A stretch of 43,810 nt of DNA from CF-118 sp035689345 (lineage in GTDB: Bacteria; Chloroflexota; Dormibacteria; Dormibacterales; Dormibacteraceae), in contig DASSLR010000075.1 in the NCBI GenBank assembly GCA_035689345.1, positions 1 to 43,810 on the forward strand. Reading direction: 5' to 3'. Positions 39,815-43,810 of the stretch are shown in pieces. Within the stretch, counting starts at the first letter, position 1. Each line of letters opens with the position of its first letter. The notes under the pieces are model-generated. The model saw nothing but the letters and a program-made list of their open reading frames with translations. It did no database searches and was not told the DNA's origin. Position numbers and translations under genes: made by a program.

Positions 39815-41197
39815 ATGGCCGACGACTCCGCGCTGATCGACTTCTATCCCTACCGCGATCGGTACAAGTCGTATCGCCGCCTCGAGCCGGAAGGTCGCGA
39901 CCGCCAGAGCATCCTCGACGAGCTGGCGGCGATGGCCTCCGAAGAGGATCGCATCGCCGACCGCGGCCGCGTGTCCGGCTCGATCTACCACGGCGACCAC
40001 GACCACTACCGCTTCCTCACCGAAGCGTTCCAGCTCTTCGCGCACGCGAACGTCCTGCAACGCGACATGTATCCGAGCGCGACCAAGCTAGAGGCCGAGA
40101 TCGTCGCCATGACCGCTTCGATGCTGCACGGCGAGGACGCGTGCGGTGTGGTCACGTTCGGCGGCACCGAGAGCCTGATCAACCCGATGCTTGCCTATCG
40201 CGACCGTGCGCGCGCCGAGAAAGGCATCACCGAGCCCGAGGTGATCGTGCCCGTCACGGCGCACGTGGCGCTCGACAAAGCCGCGCACCTGCTGGGCATG
40301 AAGCTGATCAAGGCGCCGCTCGGCGATGACTGGCGCGCCGACACGAAGTGGATCCGGGACCACGTCACGCCCAACACGGTCGCGCTGGTCGGGTCCGCGC
40401 CGAACTACGCGCACGGAGTGGTGGACCCGATCGAGGAGCTGTCGGAGATCGCACTCGAGCACGGTCTCGGCCTGCACGTCGACGGCTGCCTTGGCGGCTT
40501 CATCCTGCCGTGGGGCGATCGCCTTGGGCGCAGCATCCCGCGGTTCGACTTCCGCGTGCCGGGCGTGACCTCCATCTCCGCCGACACGCACAAGTACGGC
40601 TACTCGCTCAAGGGCACGTCGGTGCTGCTGTATCGCGACGCGTCGCTGCGCAAGTACCAGTACTTCACGCATCCTGACTGGCCCGGCGGCATCTACTTCT
40701 CGCCGGGGCTGTCGGGCAGCCGGTCGGGTGGCGTGGTCGCCGCGGCGTGGGCCGCCATGGTGAGCCTTGGTGAGCGTGGTTACCTCGAGATCGCGGACGC
40801 GATCTTCAAGACCGCCGACGTCATCCGGAGCGGGGTGGAATCGATCGCCGAGCTCGAGGTCCTCGGTGACCCGACGTTTCTCGTCGCGTTTCGCGCCCGC
40901 GACCTCGACATCTATCACGTCAACGACCACCTGATCGAAAAGGGCTGGCGCCTCAACGCCCTGCAGCTGCCGCCCGCGTTGCACTTCTGCGTCACGCGGC
41001 CGAACACAGCGCCAGGAGTGCCGGAGGCGTTTGTCGCCGACCTGCGCGAGGCAGTCGATTACGCGAAGCATCCATCGCGGCCGTCGCCACGCAGCGGCGC
41101 GCTTTACGGCCTTGGCGGCAGCCCTGCCGGCAACGAGATCCTCGACACGCTGTTCGCCGCGGCGCTCGACGCGATGTACGAAGTCGCCCCCAGCTGA
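39815..41197 (+). CDS. PLP-dependent lyase, sphingosine-1-phosphate-lyase-like
   Basis: The protein is 460 residues. The N-terminal YRRLEPEG, RVSGSIYHGDHDHYRFLTEAF and QRDMYPSATKLEAEIVAM track the S1P lyase family closely; the fold-type-I PLP site has GGTESL (116-121), HVDGCLGGF (221-229) and the Schiff-base Lys 260 in ADTHKYGYS. S1P lyases cleave a phosphorylated long-chain base; soil bacterial homologues may act on other phosphorylated amino alcohols or be group-II decarboxylases. No Shine-Dalgarno; TAAGCT lies 9 nt upstream. It is followed by an FGGY kinase at 1 bp. Confidence 0.82.
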   Translation: MADDSALIDFYPYRDRYKSYRRLEPEGRDRQSILDELAAMASEEDRIADRGRVSGSIYHGDHDHYRFLTEAFQLFAHANVLQRDMYPSATKLEAEIVAMTASMLHGEDACGVVTFGGTESLINPMLAYRDRARAEKGITEPEVIVPVTAHVALDKAAHLLGMKLIKAPLGDDWRADTKWIRDHVTPNTVALVGSAPNYAHGVVDPIEELSEIALEHGLGLHVDGCLGGFILPWGDRLGRSIPRFDFRVPGVTSISADTHKYGYSLKGTSVLLYRDASLRKYQYFTHPDWPGGIYFSPGLSGSRSGGVVAAAWAAMVSLGERGYLEIADAIFKTADVIRSGVESIAELEVLGDPTFLVAFRARDLDIYHVNDHLIEKGWRLNALQLPPALHFCVTRPNTAPGVPEAFVADLREAVDYAKHPSRPSPRSGALYGLGGSPAGNEILDTLFAAALDAMYEVAPS

Positions 41198-41198
41198 C

Positions 41199-42755
41199 GT
41201 GGGCAGCGGCTGGATCCTCGCCGTCGACCTCGGAACAGGTGGACCCAAGACCGGCGCCGTCTCGCTCCAGGGCGAGGTTCTCACGCAGTCGCACGCGGCG
41301 GTGCGTACGCGCTACACGCCCGACGGCGGCGCGGTGCAGGATCCCCACGACTGGTGGCGCGCGATCAAGGAGGGCGTGCGCCGAGTCGTGGAGTCGAAGG
41401 CCGCGTCGATCGGCGACCTGGCCGGCGTCGGTATCACGGGTCAGTGGGGCTCGACGGTACCCGTGGGCGCCGACGGTCGCGCTGTCGGTGACTGCATGCT
41501 CTGGGCGGACACGCGCGGCGGCCGCTTGGCGGCGAAGGCGGTCGGCGGGCCCGTTTCGCTGTTCGGCTACTCGCCCGGCAACATGATTCGCTGGATCCAG
41601 ATCACGGGTGGAGCTCCGTCACCGAACGGCGCCGACCCGCTCGGCCACGAGCTCTACCTGCGTGAGTGCGAGCCGGAAACGTATGCCGCCGCGACGACGC
41701 TGGTGGAGCCGCTCGACTACCTCGGGGCATGTTTCACGGGCCGGATTGCCGCCACGCCGGCTTCGATGATCCTGTCGTGGCTCACCGACAACCGGCCGGG
41801 CGCCGCGCCCGGCTACGTGCCCGAGCTCATCGAGCGTTCGGGCCGCGACCCCAAACGGCTGCCTCAGCTCCTGCCGACAGGCGCGGTGTTGGGAGACATC
41901 GCGCCGACTGTCGCGAGTGACCTCGGAGTGCCGGCGGTGCCGGTCGTCGCGGGCGTGCCCGACCTGCACACCGCGTTCATCGGGTCGGGCGCTGTCGCGC
42001 CGTATGAGGCGCACGTGACCATCAGCACGACTGCGTGGATCGCCTGCGAGGTGCCATTCAAGCGCACCGACGTCATCCACCAGATGGCGACGGTGCCTGG
42101 CCTTCGAGCCGGCCAGTATCTCGTCGCCAACAACCATGAGACGGCAGGGATTTGCCTGCAGTGGCTGCGCGATTCGGTGCTGAGCGGCGACGGCGTCGCG
42201 CCGCCTTCTTACGACGACCTGTGCCGGCTTGCCGCTACGGCCGAGCCCGGATCGGGCGGCGTGATCTTCACGCCATGGCTCAAAGGCGAGCGCACACCGG
42301 TGGAGGACCGGACGCTGCGCGCGGGTTTTCTCAACGTCTCGATGGCGACCGATCGCGCGCAGCTCGTGCGTGCTGTGCTCGAGGGCGTGGCGTTCAACGC
42401 GCGCTGGCTGCTCGACGCAGTCGAAGGTTTTGTGCGGCGCCCGCTGCCAGCGCTGCGCATCCTCGGCGGAGGTGCGGCCAGTGACCTTTGGTGCCAGATC
42501 CACGCCGACGTCCTCGGCCGGCGCATTGAGCGCGTGTCCGATCCGATGTACGCGAACCTCCGCGGCGCCGCCCTCTACGCCGGGATGTCACTTGGGAAGG
42601 TTTCGCTGGACGATGTGCGCGGCACGGTTCGTGTCACCGACACCTTCGAGCCAGACCCGCAAGCGCGCGCAGTGTACGAACCCATGTACCGCGAGTTCAA
42701 GCACCTATACGACCGCCTGCACGGCGTCTACGCGCGCCTGAACAAGAGCCGTTGA
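41199..42755 (+). CDS. FGGY-family carbohydrate kinase (xylulokinase-like)
   Basis: The protein is 518 residues. ILAVDLGTGGPKTGAV (about 5-20) is the N-terminal phosphate loop; the GITGQWGSTVPV region, DTRGGR, the second-domain GVPDLHTAFIGSGA and the ADP-binding ILGGGAASDLWCQIHADVLG are typical of FGGY kinases. The sugar or polyol is unknown. GTG 41199 directly follows the PLP enzyme. The L-fucose route in this island needs no kinase, so this gene and the PLP enzyme serve something else or a side branch. Confidence 0.9.
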   Translation: MGSGWILAVDLGTGGPKTGAVSLQGEVLTQSHAAVRTRYTPDGGAVQDPHDWWRAIKEGVRRVVESKAASIGDLAGVGITGQWGSTVPVGADGRAVGDCMLWADTRGGRLAAKAVGGPVSLFGYSPGNMIRWIQITGGAPSPNGADPLGHELYLRECEPETYAAATTLVEPLDYLGACFTGRIAATPASMILSWLTDNRPGAAPGYVPELIERSGRDPKRLPQLLPTGAVLGDIAPTVASDLGVPAVPVVAGVPDLHTAFIGSGAVAPYEAHVTISTTAWIACEVPFKRTDVIHQMATVPGLRAGQYLVANNHETAGICLQWLRDSVLSGDGVAPPSYDDLCRLAATAEPGSGGVIFTPWLKGERTPVEDRTLRAGFLNVSMATDRAQLVRAVLEGVAFNARWLLDAVEGFVRRPLPALRILGGGAASDLWCQIHADVLGRRIERVSDPMYANLRGAALYAGMSLGKVSLDDVRGTVRVTDTFEPDPQARAVYEPMYREFKHLYDRLHGVYARLNKSR

Positions 42756-43810
42756 TGTCGCGGCGATGGGCGATTCTCGCGGCTTACGCCCTGCTCGCGG
42801 CCTGCACTCAGATGCTCTGGCTGAGCTTCGCCGCCATCGACACCGACGCCGCCCGCGCGCTCCACGTTGACGTCGGCACGATCGGCGACCTTGCGATCAT
42901 CTTTCCGTTCGTCTACATCGTGCTCGCGCTACCCACCGGGCGCTGGCTCGACGTGCGCTTCGCCCAGGCCCTGGATGCGGGGGCGATCCTCACCGCCGCG
43001 GGCGCGCTGCTGCGTCTTGTGGCGCCGGCTTCCTTCGGCGTGCAAGCGGCAGGCATGATCGTGATCGCCGCCGGCCAGCCGCTGGTGCTGAACAGCGTCA
43101 CCAAGGTGGCGGCGCGCTACTTTCCAGCCAACGAGAGGACGGCGGCGATCTCGATCGGGACGGCGGCGCTGTTCGTCGGCATTCTCGCCGCCGTGCTCAC
43201 GGCCGGGCCGCTCTTCGCCGCCGGTGGGCTTCCCCTGTTGCTGGCCGTGCAGGCGGCCCCGGCCGTGCTCGCTGCGATTGTCGTCGTGTTGCTGTTTCGC
43301 TCTCCGGCTTTCTATCCAGACGACCCGTCGGTGAGCGTCAGCCTGCGCTGGCTCACGCGCGATCGATTCATGTGGACGCTTGCGGCGCTCGTGTTCATCG
43401 GCATGGGCACTTACAACGCGGTCGCCACATGGCTGCAGCCGATCCTCGACCATTTCGGCGAGGGCGGCGCCGCCGGCAACCTGATCGCGGTCCTCACGTT
43501 CGCGGGCGTCATCGGCGCCGCGATCATTCCGCCGGTGGTTGCGTCTCGCGACATCCGGCGCGCGGCCCTGCTGGTCGCCCTGGCCATCACCGCTCTGGCT
43601 TTTGGGGCGGTCGCGCTGGGGCACAACGTGTTCTGGTTGGGCGCCTGGTTCTTCCTCGAAGGCGTGGTCCTGCTCGCCTGTCTGCCGGTCGTGCTCGACT
43701 GGTCGGAGGTGCACGCGGGCCCCGAACGTCAGGGCGCCGCGGTCGGGTTCCTCATGATGGCCGGCAATCTCGGCGGTGTCGTGGTGGCGCTGATCGTCCA
43801 GGTCGTGGTC
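42755..43810 (+). CDS. MFS transporter, 3' end beyond the window
   Basis: An open frame begins at ATG 42755 (overlapping the kinase stop by one base: TGATG) and runs to the window edge without a stop; 352 residues are visible. About ten hydrophobic segments can be counted. The loop PTGRWLDVRF between segments 2 and 3 is the MFS motif, and LNSVTKVAARYFPANERTAA resembles the FLVCR-type branch (heme, choline or other small solutes). It is the last visible gene of the island, tightly linked to the kinase. Confidence 0.88.
   Translation, partial: MSRRWAILAAYALLAACTQMLWLSFAAIDTDAARALHVDVGTIGDLAIIFPFVYIVLALPTGRWLDVRFAQALDAGAILTAAGALLRLVAPASFGVQAAGMIVIAAGQPLVLNSVTKVAARYFPANERTAAISIGTAALFVGILAAVLTAGPLFAAGGLPLLLAVQAAPAVLAAIVVVLLFRSPAFYPDDPSVSVSLRWLTRDRFMWTLAALVFIGMGTYNAVATWLQPILDHFGEGGAAGNLIAVLTFAGVIGAAIIPPVVASRDIRRAALLVALAITALAFGAVALGHNVFWLGAWFFLEGVVLLACLPVVLDWSEVHAGPERQGAAVGFLMMAGNLGGVVVALIVQVVV

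Overview
The window is very GC-rich, densely coded bacterial chromosome. Gene content (F420-type LLM oxidoreductase, malate synthase, Tat translocase, several SD-less genes with a TAnnnT box just upstream) suggests an Actinomycetota/Chloroflexota-grade soil lineage. The order murI - prenyl synthase - methylase/HemD fusion - cyclophilin - tatA - tatC - rph - rdgB reminds me of Candidatus Dormibacterota. That placement is inference; no rRNA or marker tree is available here.

Layout. 1-4.8 kb: end of a flavin monooxygenase, a small membrane protein, a bidirectional terminator, a secreted phosphoesterase, tRNA-Phe, an LLM oxidoreductase and malate synthase. 4.8-9.3 kb, minus strand: an operon of a 2-oxoacid dehydrogenase E2, lipA, lipB and a DedA protein, with two paralogous unknown small proteins at its end. 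9.3-14.6 kb: tRNA-Cys, flavin reductase, a zincin-type metallopeptidase divergent from a 3-hydroxyacyl-CoA dehydrogenase, a class I tRNA with anticodon UAA, an orphan OmpR-type regulator, murI and a polyprenyl diphosphate synthase. 14.58-14.78 kb: a 197-bp imperfect palindrome. 14.8-19.3 kb: tetrapyrrole methylase/HemD fusion, anchored cyclophilin, tatA, tatC, rph, rdgB. 19.3-28.4 kb: a proline-rich membrane protein, tRNA-Pro with an 18-bp duplication of its 3' end 324 bp downstream (an att-like scar), a PH/SHOCT protein, a hydrolase, NfeD-flotillin, an ATP-dependent DNA ligase behind a structured leader, and a NiCoT nickel/cobalt permease behind a palindromic operator.

28.4-43.8 kb is a sugar-acid catabolic island, probably for L-fucose. 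A minus-strand operon encodes a GntR/FadR regulator, a mutarotase, an aldo/keto reductase (sugar 1-dehydrogenase) and a lactonase. The divergent plus strand encodes an SDR dehydrogenase, two permease pairs around one binding lipoprotein, L-fuconate dehydratase, a FAH-family diketo acid hydrolase, a sphingosine-phosphate-lyase-like PLP enzyme, an FGGY sugar kinase and an MFS carrier cut by the window edge. Six of these enzymes make the complete non-phosphorylative L-fucose route to pyruvate plus L-lactate. The PLP enzyme, kinase and MFS carrier are not part of that route and are the most interesting unexplained addition. No ABC ATPase gene is present.

The best leads are the PLP enzyme/kinase/MFS module, the class I tRNA(UAA), the tRNA-Pro att scar, the 197-bp palindrome, the matching extra membrane segments in the second permease pair, and several promoter palindromes.
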